Positions 45,196 to 53,975 of a stretch of 64,000 nucleotides of DNA are shown piece after piece. Both the position numbers and the translations under genes were made by a program. The stretch is from Ruegeria sp. THAF57 (GTDB taxonomy: Bacteria > Pseudomonadota > Alphaproteobacteria > Rhodobacterales > Rhodobacteraceae): NCBI RefSeq assembly GCF_903914075.1, contig NZ_CAIWNQ010000012.1, positions 32,057-96,056 on the forward strand, given 5' to 3'. Below the pieces are notes generated by a model. That model ran no database searches. It had not been told where the DNA came from and saw nothing but the letters and a program-made list of their open reading frames with translations. Every line of letters begins with the position of its first letter. Position 1 is the first letter of the stretch.

Positions 45196-46214
45196 AACGC
45201 AGTATTCCAAGGTCGCTGGTCAGCAAGGCTACTAGTCCCGACACATCCAAGGAGCGCACGCCCGGTCCCGAAGGCCGGGCAGAAACGGGCGACGCTGTTT
45301 CTACTCCTTTCAAGGGGGCCGGCAGTGCTTGGAAATCAGGGGCGCTTGCGCAATCGCAAGCCGCTGTGGAGCGAAGCAGAGCTGAGCTTTGTTCGGATAT
45401 CTTAAACGGCCGCCACGAAATAAGCCTGTCGCCAGACCAGATATCAGATCCGATGGGGACAGACCGCCGTCAAGACTGGATGTCCCAGGAAGCATTCAGG
45501 TCTCTGGTAAACAGCATTGCCTCGAACGGGCAGGACACACCCATTCTGGTGTGGCCCGAGGATCCGGATTGGGAGCCGGATCCGTTGGAGCCGTCGAACG
45601 TCACTGGTGTTCCATTTGTCATGCTTACAGGACGCCGCCGACTGGCGGCCGCGTCGGAGTTGGGTTTACCTCTTCGTGCAATCCTCGCTTCGCCGGAAGC
45701 GCGAAACGCCGAGAACAGCAAGTTTGAGATGTTGTTTCTGCGGTTCCGCGAGAATGAGGAGCGCGAGAATCTTAGCCCATTTGAGCGTTTGGTTTCGATT
45801 GGTGAAATGTATGAAACGTTGGCTTCTGGGGCAGACAAGCTGACAGCTGTGGCCTTCGCAAAGAAAATTGGCGTGCATGAGAGCCTAGTCTCACGAGCGA
45901 GGTCTGTTTTCGCTGCGCAGGATCAGATCTTGAACGCGTTCAAGAATGTCTACGACATGAGCTTTCGTGATTTGCAGGGAGCCTTAGCGAGCTTGGAGAG
46001 GGTGAACAAACCCAAGCTCAAACCGAAGGCAAAGCCCAGAAAGCTCACGGTCAAACGCAAGGTGGGCAACCGAAATCTTTCGGCGACTTCAGTCGATGGA
46101 AACCTATCCATCAAGGTTGCAGGTGTGCCGATAGACCAAGAGCGTCTCGAGAAGCTCGGAGATTTAGTCGCCGACTACTTGAGCGCCGAAGGTTCGGGGA
46201 AGGAAACCGACTGA
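45192..46214 (+). CDS. repB: RepB/ParB centromere-binding protein of the repABC replicon
   Basis: A 340-residue ParB-family protein: a basic N-terminus for RepA interaction, a ParB nuclease-like domain (FRSLVNSIASNGQDTPILVW, VMLTGRRRLAAASELGLPLR, FRENEERENLSPFERLVSIG) and a helix-turn-helix (LTAVAFAKKIGVHESLVSRA). It binds the plasmid's parS. The codons for DQILNAFKN contain an 18-bp palindrome identical to the core of the one upstream of repA, so RepB may bind within its own gene. RepC follows after 226 nt. Confidence 0.9.
   Translation: MKRSIPRSLVSKATSPDTSKERTPGPEGRAETGDAVSTPFKGAGSAWKSGALAQSQAAVERSRAELCSDILNGRHEISLSPDQISDPMGTDRRQDWMSQEAFRSLVNSIASNGQDTPILVWPEDPDWEPDPLEPSNVTGVPFVMLTGRRRLAAASELGLPLRAILASPEARNAENSKFEMLFLRFRENEERENLSPFERLVSIGEMYETLASGADKLTAVAFAKKIGVHESLVSRARSVFAAQDQILNAFKNVYDMSFRDLQGALASLERVNKPKLKPKAKPRKLTVKRKVGNRNLSATSVDGNLSIKVAGVPIDQERLEKLGDLVADYLSAEGSGKETD
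45928..45945. promoter_or_regulatory. Second copy of the replicon palindrome, inside repB
   Basis: TCTTGAACGCGTTCAAGA is a perfect 18-bp palindrome identical to the core of 43672-43703. It is embedded in repB coding sequence, where an exact match by chance is most unlikely. A partition-related RepB site within the operon is the simplest reading. Confidence 0.6.
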
Positions 46215-46287
46215 CGACAATGTCAGCGACATATCCTCCAGAACGACGAGGCAAGGAGCAAAAAGGAACGACAATCGAAATAAAGGC

Positions 46288-46341
46288 AAAAGAAAAGCCC
46301 CCAAGCGGTGTGGCCTGAGAGCTGATCTTAATGGTTTGGTC
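46288..46341 (-). ncRNA. Probable countertranscript RNA (incompatibility RNA) of the repABC operon
   Basis: The repB-repC spacer carries a strong minus-strand promoter: -35 TTGACA (46376-46371), a 17-nt spacer and -10 TATCTT (46353-46348). Transcription would start near 46341 and run about 54 nt to GGGGGCTTTTCTTTT, a GC-rich segment followed by U-rich sequence ending near 46288. repABC plasmids encode just such a small antisense RNA here, which limits RepC synthesis and sets copy number and incompatibility. Exact ends are estimates. Confidence 0.65.
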
Positions 46342-46440
46342 ACCTTCAAGATAAGTCTCGCAGGATTCACTGTCAACGACGAACGCTCCTGAGCGAACGG
46401 CTTTCTTTTGCCTCCACATAAACGGAGGTGAGATACAGGC

Positions 46441-47721
46441 ATGAAACATACAGGTTGGCGCAAGCCGACACCGGGTCTTGGGGTTGCTGAGCAACTTGCC
46501 CAAGCCGGTGAACGGGTAGCAGTACCCAAAACACGGGCATTCGTGGCACTTAAGCGCGTGGGGGCACATATCGGCTTGAAGGCCGGAGACATGTTGCTCC
46601 TCGACACGCTCGGGGCCTTTACCCAGGCCCAGGACTGGGAGGAGGGGCAGCGTCCGATCGTCTGGGCGTCGAACGCCTATCTGATGGAGCAAACGGGTTT
46701 TTCGCTGTCTGCCCTCAAGCGCCACGCGCGGCGCCTTGCTGAGATCGGCGTGATCTCCTTCCAGGATAGCCCCAATGGCAAGCGGTGGGGCCGCAGAGAC
46801 GTCGATGGCCGCATCGTCGAGGCCTATGGCTTCGATCTGTCGCCGCTCTCAGCCCGTGTCGAGGAGTTCGAGGAGCTTCATGCTGAGTTGCAGGCTGAAC
46901 GCGAGCTCTGCCTACGCCTGAAGCGCCAGATCACTGTGGCGCGCCGGATGATCCGAGCCCGGATCGAGGCAGCTCTCAGCAGCGCTCTGCGTGGGCCCTG
47001 GAGGCAATTCACGGGGCTTTTTGAGGAGCTTCTGGAACGACTTCCGCGCCGTCATGAAGCTTCAGAGCAGTTGGAGCGGCTATTGGCATGGTTCAAGGAA
47101 CTCCAAGAACGGGTCGAGGCGGCTTATCTTAAGGCGACTGTTGCGACAAAACCTGTGGAAAACACCGATGATAAACACGCCCAAGTCACGAAGAAGACTC
47201 AAGAAATGAACCCCAGGGAGGTCATTTCTGAACCTCATATACTAATTACAAACCAACTTAATCCTGTAACTAGTAATTCCTCTGAAAAAGAGGAAGCGGC
47301 GGGTGTGGTGCCTAATGCCCAACCCGAAGAGCGGGTTGATAGGGAGCTGGAAGACTGGGTTGCCGAGGTACGCAAGAAGCGGACAGCGCTCGATCTGCCG
47401 ACAATCATGCAGGCCTGTCCGGAATTCGCATCCTGGGCGCGGAATTTGGGTGGATTCCTGAAAGATTGGGGCGATCTGCACCGGGTTGCCGGTCAACTCA
47501 GGCCGATGATCGGGATCTCTGAGCATGCCTGGAACGTGGCGCAGGACCGAATGGGCACCCAGGTGGCCACGGCCGCGTTTGCCCTCGTCTTCGAGAAGCA
47601 CAGTGCGGGCGAGGTTGCCTCGCCGGGCGGCTATCTGCGGGGCATGGTCGAGAAGGCCGGGGCAGGGGAGCTGCATCTCGAGCGCAGCTTCTATGGTAGG
47701 CTCAGTGGGCAGGCGGCGTGA
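46441..47721 (+). CDS. repC: RepC replication initiator
   Basis: A 426-residue RepC. The N-terminus MKHTGWRKPTPGLGVAEQLA, the region LLLDTLGAFTQAQDWEEGQR, PIVWASNAYLMEQTGFS, and the C-terminal domain (FASWARNLGGFLKDWGDLHR, VATAAFALVFEKHSAGEVAS, SPGGYLRGMVEKA) are characteristic of RepC initiators. In known repABC replicons the origin lies within repC itself, so the AT-rich stretch near 47220-47290 is the place to look. Expression is probably held down by the antisense RNA upstream. Confidence 0.93.
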   Translation: MKHTGWRKPTPGLGVAEQLAQAGERVAVPKTRAFVALKRVGAHIGLKAGDMLLLDTLGAFTQAQDWEEGQRPIVWASNAYLMEQTGFSLSALKRHARRLAEIGVISFQDSPNGKRWGRRDVDGRIVEAYGFDLSPLSARVEEFEELHAELQAERELCLRLKRQITVARRMIRARIEAALSSALRGPWRQFTGLFEELLERLPRRHEASEQLERLLAWFKELQERVEAAYLKATVATKPVENTDDKHAQVTKKTQEMNPREVISEPHILITNQLNPVTSNSSEKEEAAGVVPNAQPEERVDRELEDWVAEVRKKRTALDLPTIMQACPEFASWARNLGGFLKDWGDLHRVAGQLRPMIGISEHAWNVAQDRMGTQVATAAFALVFEKHSAGEVASPGGYLRGMVEKAGAGELHLERSFYGRLSGQAA

Positions 47722-47733
47722 TAGGGCAGGGGC

Positions 47734-48843
47734 TCAGAGACCGGCGGCTTTGGTCAGGTTCACCCGGAACCGGTCCCGGCGGCGCTGATAGCGGCGGGTC
47801 ATCTCGGCGGAAGCGTGGCCGAGGTGTTTCTGGACGTAGCGCTCGTCGACTTCGGCGGAGCTGGCGAGACCGGCGCGCAACGAATGGCCGGAGAACAGCG
47901 CCAGGCGGTCTTTCTCAGGCAGGTCCGACCGGATGCCGGCGTCGAGCACGGTGCGCTTGATCAGGCGCGCGACGTGTTTGTCGTTGAGGCGTGTCTCCAG
48001 CGCCTTCTTGCCGTCCCGCGAGGTGCCGACAAAGATTGGGCCAAAGTCGATCTTGGCGAAGTGCAGCCATTGTTCGAGCGCATGGACAGGGCAGGTCTGA
48101 TCCTTGGAGCCGCGGCCGATCTCGACCTCGCGCCAGCCGGTCTTGGCATTGAGGGTGAGCAGGGTGCCCTTGTCGAACACTTCAACCCAGCCGCCCGAGT
48201 CCGGCGTGTCGTCCTTGTGGACATCGAGGCTGACGATTTCCGAGCGACGAAGGCCGCCGGCGTAGCCCAGCAGCAGGATCGCGCGATCCCTGAGGCCGCG
48301 CAGGTCAAAAGGCAGGGTGGCCACCATCGCAAGGATGTCATCGGCCAGGATCGCTTCCTTTTGCACCGGCGGACGGGCGTGTTTGCGTTTGATCCCGGCC
48401 AGCACGGTGGCGATATGGCGGTTCTTGCGATCGAGGGCAAAGCCGCGCTGCGCATAGTTCCAGGCAAGGCCCGACAGGCGGCGGTCGATGGTGCTGACCG
48501 ATAGGGCAGGGGAGGGGCCCGCTCCGGACGCCAGGTCCGCAAGGTAGAGCCCGATCATTTCGGGCGACGGGGGCAGAGTCTCCGCGCCCTTCATCCGGCA
48601 CCAGCGCGCGAAATGCGCCCAGTCTTTCGCATAGGCCTTCAGCGTATTGTCCGAGGCCGCGGCGCGCGCATAGTCGCGCGCGGTATCCACCAGCCGATCG
48701 AGCGTGCCTGAACCAGCCACAAAGGAAGGAAGGCTCAAAGCCTCGCTGCTGGGATGATCTCTCTCGTTGTTCTCGCTGACCGAAGGCCCATTTGGCGGCT
48801 TTGAGATCGATTTCTCGTTGTTTTCTGACATGTCGCTGAGCAT
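47734..48843 (-). CDS. Tyrosine recombinase / site-specific integrase
   Basis: About 369 residues, taken from the ATG at 48843 (another ATG four codons later is equally possible). It has a SAM-like N-terminal core-binding domain (DNTLKAYAKDWAHFARWCRM) and a catalytic domain with Arg (GGLRRSEIVSLDV), HSLRAGLASSA, HLGHAS and the Tyr in RRYQRRRDRF. It is XerC/D-like in size. It converges on repC with 12 nt between the stops. It may resolve plasmid multimers or act on a mobile segment; no attachment site was identified. Confidence 0.88.
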   Translation of the reverse strand: MLSDMSENNEKSISKPPNGPSVSENNERDHPSSEALSLPSFVAGSGTLDRLVDTARDYARAAASDNTLKAYAKDWAHFARWCRMKGAETLPPSPEMIGLYLADLASGAGPSPALSVSTIDRRLSGLAWNYAQRGFALDRKNRHIATVLAGIKRKHARPPVQKEAILADDILAMVATLPFDLRGLRDRAILLLGYAGGLRRSEIVSLDVHKDDTPDSGGWVEVFDKGTLLTLNAKTGWREVEIGRGSKDQTCPVHALEQWLHFAKIDFGPIFVGTSRDGKKALETRLNDKHVARLIKRTVLDAGIRSDLPEKDRLALFSGHSLRAGLASSAEVDERYVQKHLGHASAEMTRRYQRRRDRFRVNLTKAAGL

Positions 48844-48956
48844 ATTCTTTGGTGTCCGATAATGCAAACTTATTGGACATAGCGCGATCTTGCAGGCTGC
48901 GGCGGTTCTAACGCTATTTTCTGGTGAAAAGCGCCGCGATGACGTAGGCTCCAAGC

Positions 48957-49841
48957 ATGACATATGCTCGGCTCGATCACACCAGCGACCTCGACACATT
49001 ACCCCGGATGCCCGCCTGGGTCACCTCAGCGCGGGCTGAAAGCCTTGAAGATGTTGCGTTTTTGTCGGGCGCAGCGCTGAGCCACCTGCATGTTGTGCTG
49101 GAGCGCGAGGAGGTGCCCCAAGCCTTGTTGCGGGATCGGCTCGCGCTGCGCGCAGCGGAGGCCTGTGTCGCGTTTTCGGGGCGCCTGGAGAGAGCAGGGG
49201 ATCTGCGCGACGCGGTGCATTTGTTGCGTTCTGGCGATCTGCCGGGACCGGCTGGCGAGACCTGCCTCGCCTGGCGGCGCGCGGTGGAGCGGCCGGTGTC
49301 GACCAAGGCTCTGGATCGAGCCTTGCCGGCCTTCGAGTCGGGCAAGATCGCGATGTGGCTCAATGCAGGGAAGGGGGCGCCGGTGACTCGGGCCGCGATG
49401 GTGCTGGAGGCGGTGCTGACGGAGGCGCCACGCGCTGACGTAGCTTCGCTGGTCCTCGCGGATGCGGCTCTCGCCCAAACATTCGGTTGGGATCATCTCG
49501 TGCCGTTGTTGGCCGCGGGTCTGAAACGTGCCGACCTGCGCAAGCAGGGCGACGATTTGCGTCTCGTCTGTCATCGGGCACTCATCTTATCGGCGGTCGA
49601 GGCTGTGCGTCTCTCCGCCGACCTCGCGCGTCGGGCGGCACACCTAAAGGCCGTTGCGCCAAAGCTTCGCGCCAAGGGAGCGGATGCCGCTGTCGAGATG
49701 TTCCTCACCCGCGATGCCGTGGCACCTTTGGCCTTGCCCTTGTCGGATCGCGCCGCGCGGCGGCTTTGCGACCGACTGGTCGATCTCGGCGCGGTGCGCG
49801 AGCTGACAGGGCGAGACACGTTTCGGCTCTACGGGGTGTAG
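48957..49841 (+). CDS. DUF1403 protein
   Basis: A 294-residue helical, Ala/Leu-rich protein (MTYARLDHTSDLDTLPRMPA) with the DUF1403 landmarks FLSGAALSHLHVVLEREEVP, ALRAAEACVAFSGR and the terminal LGAVRELTGRDTFRLYGV. The family is plasmid-associated and uncharacterised. It is divergent from the recombinase and ends 2 nt before the ScpB-like gene, so those two form an operon. Confidence 0.8.
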   Translation: MTYARLDHTSDLDTLPRMPAWVTSARAESLEDVAFLSGAALSHLHVVLEREEVPQALLRDRLALRAAEACVAFSGRLERAGDLRDAVHLLRSGDLPGPAGETCLAWRRAVERPVSTKALDRALPAFESGKIAMWLNAGKGAPVTRAAMVLEAVLTEAPRADVASLVLADAALAQTFGWDHLVPLLAAGLKRADLRKQGDDLRLVCHRALILSAVEAVRLSADLARRAAHLKAVAPKLRAKGADAAVEMFLTRDAVAPLALPLSDRAARRLCDRLVDLGAVRELTGRDTFRLYGV

Positions 49842-49843
49842 CG

Positions 49844-50440
49844 ATGGCGAAGGATCGTTCAGAGCCGGACCTGGACCGTGAGTTGGCCGACCTGCCGCCT
49901 GAGCTGCGCTGGCGGGAATGGATGCGCCGGATCGAGGCGGTGCTGTTTGCCTCGGCCTCGCCGGTGCCGCGCGAAGACCTGGCGCGCGTGGTGGGGCAGG
50001 GGGTCTCGGTGGATCTGTTGGTCGAGGATCTCGTCGCCGATCTGGAAGGGCGGGCCTTCGAGATCGCCCAGGTCTCTGGCGGCTGGATGTTTCGGACGCG
50101 GGCGGCCTACGCTCCCGCGATCCGGGTCGCCGCGGATGTCGAGGATCAGCTACTCGACCTGAGTGAATTCGACGTCGCGGTCTTGGCCGCCATCGCCTAT
50201 CACCAGCCGATCACGCGCGACGGGCTCAAGGACATCTTCGGCAAGGAGATCAGCCGCGACCTGATCGGTCGGCTGCATGCGCGCGACTTGATCGGGACCG
50301 GGCCACGATCGCCGCGCCGCGGTGCGCCATACACATTTGTGACGACCGAGCAGTTCCTTGTTGCATTTGATCTGGAGACTCTCGCGGATCTGCCAGAGCG
50401 GGAGCAGTTGGAGGACGCAGGTCTGGATGGCGGGTCATAG
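49844..50440 (+). CDS. scpB: ScpB-like SMC-complex protein
   Basis: A 198-residue ScpB family member: winged-helix pair with RIEAVLFASASPVPREDLAR, then VSGGWMFRTRAAYAPAI, LAAIAYHQPITRDGLKDIFG and HARDLIGTGPRSPRRGAP. In chromosomes ScpB works with Smc-ScpA in condensation. Plasmid copies beside DUF1403 and a recombinase suggest a role in plasmid maintenance; no smc or scpA is present here. Confidence 0.83.
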   Translation: MAKDRSEPDLDRELADLPPELRWREWMRRIEAVLFASASPVPREDLARVVGQGVSVDLLVEDLVADLEGRAFEIAQVSGGWMFRTRAAYAPAIRVAADVEDQLLDLSEFDVAVLAAIAYHQPITRDGLKDIFGKEISRDLIGRLHARDLIGTGPRSPRRGAPYTFVTTEQFLVAFDLETLADLPEREQLEDAGLDGGS

Positions 50441-50535
50441 GAATGGTTGCGGGCTGGCGATCCCCGTATTGGCCAAACGGTGAGGCATGTCGTGGACATT
50501 TCGTGACGCTCTCAGTTGTGACTTGTTGAGAGAAC

Positions 50536-51375
50536 TCAGGCTTCGATCCTGAGCCCTCTGAACAGAGCTTCCCAAGGGTCCCCATCCTCGGTCATCGCGC
50601 CCGGTTCCAGGTTTGCTATGTTCTCGTCGATGACTGCGTTGTGGTAGTTCTTGAGCCAGCTGTATTTGCGCCGCACCGTCGCGTTGGGACTGTCGGCGAG
50701 ACCGCTCTCCACCAACGTTTTGTGCCTACCCAGAAACTCGATCCAGCCGGCGTATTCGCCGTCGAGCTCGCTCAGACTGGCGCGAAGATAGTCGATGTAG
50801 TGGAGGCCTGACTCGTCCTGGCGCAGGAGGTTGTTCAGGTGACGCTCTTCATCCTCATAGGAATGTCCTTCCCGCCAAAGCGTTTGGTCCTGTCGGTGGC
50901 GTTCGATGACATCTTCATGGATCGCAATGCGCGGGAAGATGACCTCGCCTTCTTCCATGAAATAAGCCTGAACGAGGGCAGGCCCAAACACCGGACCACT
51001 GAAGTCGATGCCGAGATGCATAGGGCCGATGGTCATCGCGCCGCGCACCATTATGCCGTTCGCCACGCATTCGATCTGGATGTGCAGCAGATCGATGAGT
51101 TCCCAGACCAAAGGGCCAGCCTGGTACTGAGTTTCAATGGTTCTGGTTCTTACGATCGCGTCAGACACGATCTCTGCATGGACTTCGCTGATCATCCGCA
51201 TCTCGTCGGAGCGGGTGGGCGGCGTGGCATCCCCTTCGGACACCCTGCGAAACATCGAAAGCAAGTGCCTGATCTCTGCACCGCTTCGCGTGTGCAGGAG
51301 GTTCCTGAAACCGAGGACATCAAAAAAGGTCACAAGGCATTCTTCGTAGTCGGGGTCGTTCTCGAAATCAGTCAT
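50536..51375 (-). CDS. Class III nucleotide cyclase-like domain protein in the AbiE operon
   Basis: A 279-residue protein from ATG 51375 (MTDFENDPDYEECLVTFFDV). Motif order resembles a class III adenylyl/guanylyl cyclase: FFDVLGF (17-23, Asp19 at the metal-site position), SDAIV (71-75, like the GDG/SD turn), then RGAMTIG (111-117) and FGPALVQAY (130-138), paralleling the IHTG...GDAVN stretch. The C-terminal 120 residues are unassigned. Activity is unproven and the site may be degenerate. It starts 13 nt after the AbiEii stop, so it is probably co-transcribed with the AbiE pair. Confidence 0.55.
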   Translation of the reverse strand: MTDFENDPDYEECLVTFFDVLGFRNLLHTRSGAEIRHLLSMFRRVSEGDATPPTRSDEMRMISEVHAEIVSDAIVRTRTIETQYQAGPLVWELIDLLHIQIECVANGIMVRGAMTIGPMHLGIDFSGPVFGPALVQAYFMEEGEVIFPRIAIHEDVIERHRQDQTLWREGHSYEDEERHLNNLLRQDESGLHYIDYLRASLSELDGEYAGWIEFLGRHKTLVESGLADSPNATVRRKYSWLKNYHNAVIDENIANLEPGAMTEDGDPWEALFRGLRIEA

Positions 51376-51388
51376 CTCTGGTCCATCT

Positions 51389-52306
51389 TCAGCCGAGGAG
51401 CTTCTCCAACTCTTCCCCTTGGGCGGCATGCTTCTTGGGGTTTTCTGCTTTCAGCTTGTTCACGTTGATGAGCTTCCATCGGACCGCTGGAAGCTCGGCC
51501 GCTTGAGGGCGGTCGATCGCGTCGAAGTCTGGATCGCCGTCATGCAGGGTTCTCAGAAACCTCTTCGCGCCCTCATCCAAGCGGGATTGGATATCACCGA
51601 TCAGGCGGTCGCGCGTTGAGACCAATTCCGTTAGGTCGACTGCTTCCTTCGTCATGCCCTCGAATTCCCGCGCGTAGGGCTGATCTAGATCGATCAGGTT
51701 TGGATTCAGCAGTTCGTGCGGCGGGCGTGGTGAACTCGCGAGGTAGATCAGAAACGTGCGGAACAACTCGTCGGTAAACCCTTCGTTCTCGTAGAGCAGT
51801 TTAACGTCGTAGAGGTCTCGCGGGTGCTGGCGATCTAGGGCCGCATGTAGCTTGCCGCCGAACAAATCCTCGAAGGAGACGATGTTCATCGTCGCATATC
51901 CGAACGCCTCCTCGACGGCTTCGGAGACTTCGCGTTGTTCCGGATCATGCACGACGCCCCGGGTAACGGGGGAGGTTTCGATTTTGATTTCGGCTGTGCC
52001 GAGGCGGGCGAGCGCACGCGTGGCGCCGCCGCCACCGCCGGCAATTCGCTGCGCTTTGGCGCCGGCGATGCCGCCTTCGATGGCGGCGGTAATCCGGTCC
52101 ATCGCGTCGTTGATCTCGACGAGGCTGTCGGCGCGGTCCTTGACAGGCAGATAGGTCAGATCGATATCGACCGAGAGGCGCGGAAGGTCGCGATAGAAGA
52201 GGTTGATGGCCGTCCCGCCCTTGAGCGCAAATATCTCCTCCTTCGCCACATATGGAAGTACCCGTACGAGCAGGGCCACTTGGGCGGCATAGTCTTCACG
52301 CGCCAT
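51389..52306 (-). CDS. abiEii: AbiEii-type nucleotidyltransferase toxin
   Basis: A 305-residue nucleotidyltransferase (MAREDYAAQVALLVRVLPYV). The GG motif (KGGTAINLF, residues 30-31) is followed by DxD (SVDIDL, Asp47 and Asp49), and FEDLFGGKLHAALDRQHPRD is present. These are the hallmarks of the AbiEii/COG2253 toxin of type IV toxin-antitoxin and abortive-infection systems. Its start lies inside the end of abiEi (11-nt overlap), with AAGGAA upstream of ATG 52306. Confidence 0.88.
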   Translation of the reverse strand: MAREDYAAQVALLVRVLPYVAKEEIFALKGGTAINLFYRDLPRLSVDIDLTYLPVKDRADSLVEINDAMDRITAAIEGGIAGAKAQRIAGGGGGATRALARLGTAEIKIETSPVTRGVVHDPEQREVSEAVEEAFGYATMNIVSFEDLFGGKLHAALDRQHPRDLYDVKLLYENEGFTDELFRTFLIYLASSPRPPHELLNPNLIDLDQPYAREFEGMTKEAVDLTELVSTRDRLIGDIQSRLDEGAKRFLRTLHDGDPDFDAIDRPQAAELPAVRWKLINVNKLKAENPKKHAAQGEELEKLLG

Positions 52307-53135
52307 CACCACGTTCCTTTCTTACAAACTCTTCGGGCACCATGATCCTGTAGCGTGGATGTATCTTGCCGCCTTTGACCAATGCGCGATCCCCGCTGCC
52401 GAGGTCGAAGTCTTCCGGATCGAGACGCTTGCGCCAGGCATGGTCGTGGCGGTCGGCGAACACGAAGAACAGGCGTTTGACCTTGATCTTCTTGCAACTT
52501 CTGAGCAGTGCCGAGAGGGTTCTTGGGCGCAACGTCGTCAGGCTTTCGAACACCATGTCGAGGTTGTGAAAGCTCTCCTGATCCGGCAACTCGTCAAGCG
52601 CTTCGAGGATGGCGCGTTCCGGCGAGGACATCACCAGTTTCCAGTCCCATGGCAGGGACGATGCTGTCTCGTTGAGATTATTTCGCGCGTCATTGACACC
52701 CAACTCTGGATCGGAGAACAGCGATACGCTGCGTGTGCGGAGTTCGGTGTTGAGCGGCAGTTTTTCGAGCCAGTTGGGGATTTTTGAGCCGTAGAGCCAG
52801 ACTGTGCTCTTGTCGCCGAGTGAGAGGTAGTGCGCATAGCCTTGCAGGCCCAATGCCGTCGCCCCCCCGATATGGACAGGGTAGTGCATGATGTGCTGGA
52901 GCGAGAGCAGGCTGGTCTTCCAGTCGAGCGTATTCGTGGTGGCGCTGCTTGGTGCGGGACGGCGGAACACTCCGCGTCCTAGGCGTTCTAGCCAGCCGCG
53001 TTGCACATAGCCGTAGGACGAACGCCGACCTATCCCGTGGTGCTCCAGCCAGGCGGAGTCCACGAGGAACCCCGTGGGGACAGCCTCAAGAAGACTCTTT
53101 AGTTTTTCGTGTTCTTGTCCACTCATGGGCGACAT
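52296..53135 (-). CDS. abiEi: AbiEi-type antitoxin
   Basis: A 279-residue AbiEi/COG5340-like protein: an N-terminal winged HTH (VDSAWLEHHGIGRRSSYGYV, then WLERLGRGVFRRP) and a C-terminal domain containing PVHIGGATALGLQGYAHYLS and SSPERAILEALDELP. Known AbiEi antitoxins bind inverted repeats in their own promoter and neutralise AbiEii. It is first in the operon abiEi-abiEii-cyclase-like. The upstream 237-nt spacer (53136-53372) holds its promoter and no gene. Confidence 0.86.
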   Translation of the reverse strand: MSPMSGQEHEKLKSLLEAVPTGFLVDSAWLEHHGIGRRSSYGYVQRGWLERLGRGVFRRPAPSSATTNTLDWKTSLLSLQHIMHYPVHIGGATALGLQGYAHYLSLGDKSTVWLYGSKIPNWLEKLPLNTELRTRSVSLFSDPELGVNDARNNLNETASSLPWDWKLVMSSPERAILEALDELPDQESFHNLDMVFESLTTLRPRTLSALLRSCKKIKVKRLFFVFADRHDHAWRKRLDPEDFDLGSGDRALVKGGKIHPRYRIMVPEEFVRKERGDGA

Positions 53136-53372
53136 AATGATGTATTTTTAAAGATGCCGCCACTTGTTTCTGTGATAACCTGTGAGATAGTCCGTCAAGG
53201 ATCGACAAATTCTGGAATTTTCAAAGAGACTGGTGGTTGTCAGCTCTGAAGCTCACCAGCAAAGCAGGGCGTGGATGCCCTCGGAGGGCTGAGAAGACAT
53301 CCGGCCATTCGGATCGAACAGTCGAAGCTATGTGCCCCTGTCGAAGCCGCTGCGCCAAACCAGAGTCAGGTT

Positions 53373-53975
53373 TCACTTTCGATTGTGGCGTTCTTTTGCC
53401 CATACAAACATCGCACCGACGGCAGCATTGGCTTGCTGCACGCTGAACACTTCCGGTTCGAACGCGCCCGCCCATTGCTTTGTATCGCGATGTTCCGGGT
53501 GGTGTTTGTCGGTCAGCGCGTCGAGAAACTCTTCGTAAGAGTAGGGTCCTCCACAGTCCTCTGGCGGGCAGGCTCGCTCTCCGTCAACACAGGCGGGAAA
53601 GTCCAGATCTGGTCTTCCGGTTGGTTTGCTAAACTTCTCAACGGTGACGAGATGCCGCCAGCCATCGCCGAAATCATAAGTGTATGTGAACTGACTGCCT
53701 TTCTTGACCAGCTTTCCAAGAGTAAACCTCTTCTCGTCCTTCCGCCCATCGGTAGGGTCCCAGCTGTCGTCACTTTCGTCGCGGGCCTCGAACCTGTCTT
53801 CGCCAATCTCGAACTCATGCAAATGATAGTCTTGCCAAGGCATAGCGCCCTGGAGAACGGAATGCAGGATGTCCAAGCTGATGTCATTCGGCACGACGAT
53901 ACGGCGCCAGATGGGTGGTTTGATGCCAACCAGTTCGATTTTCAGCTCAATCAAAGTGTGTTCCGCCTGTCTCAA
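53373..53975 (-). CDS. Plasmid pRiA4b ORF-3-like protein
   Basis: A 200-residue protein with the pRiA4b ORF-3 domain from end to end: LKIELVGIKPPIWRRIVVPN, LHSVLQGAMPWQDYHLHEFE, YTYDFGDGWRHLVTVEK, and the PPEDCGGPYSYEEFLDAL motif. The only usable start is a TTG at 53975; upstream the frame meets a stop. The family is plasmid- and defence-island-associated with no known activity. Confidence 0.82.
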   Translation of the reverse strand: MRQAEHTLIELKIELVGIKPPIWRRIVVPNDISLDILHSVLQGAMPWQDYHLHEFEIGEDRFEARDESDDSWDPTDGRKDEKRFTLGKLVKKGSQFTYTYDFGDGWRHLVTVEKFSKPTGRPDLDFPACVDGERACPPEDCGGPYSYEEFLDALTDKHHPEHRDTKQWAGAFEPEVFSVQQANAAVGAMFVWAKERHNRK

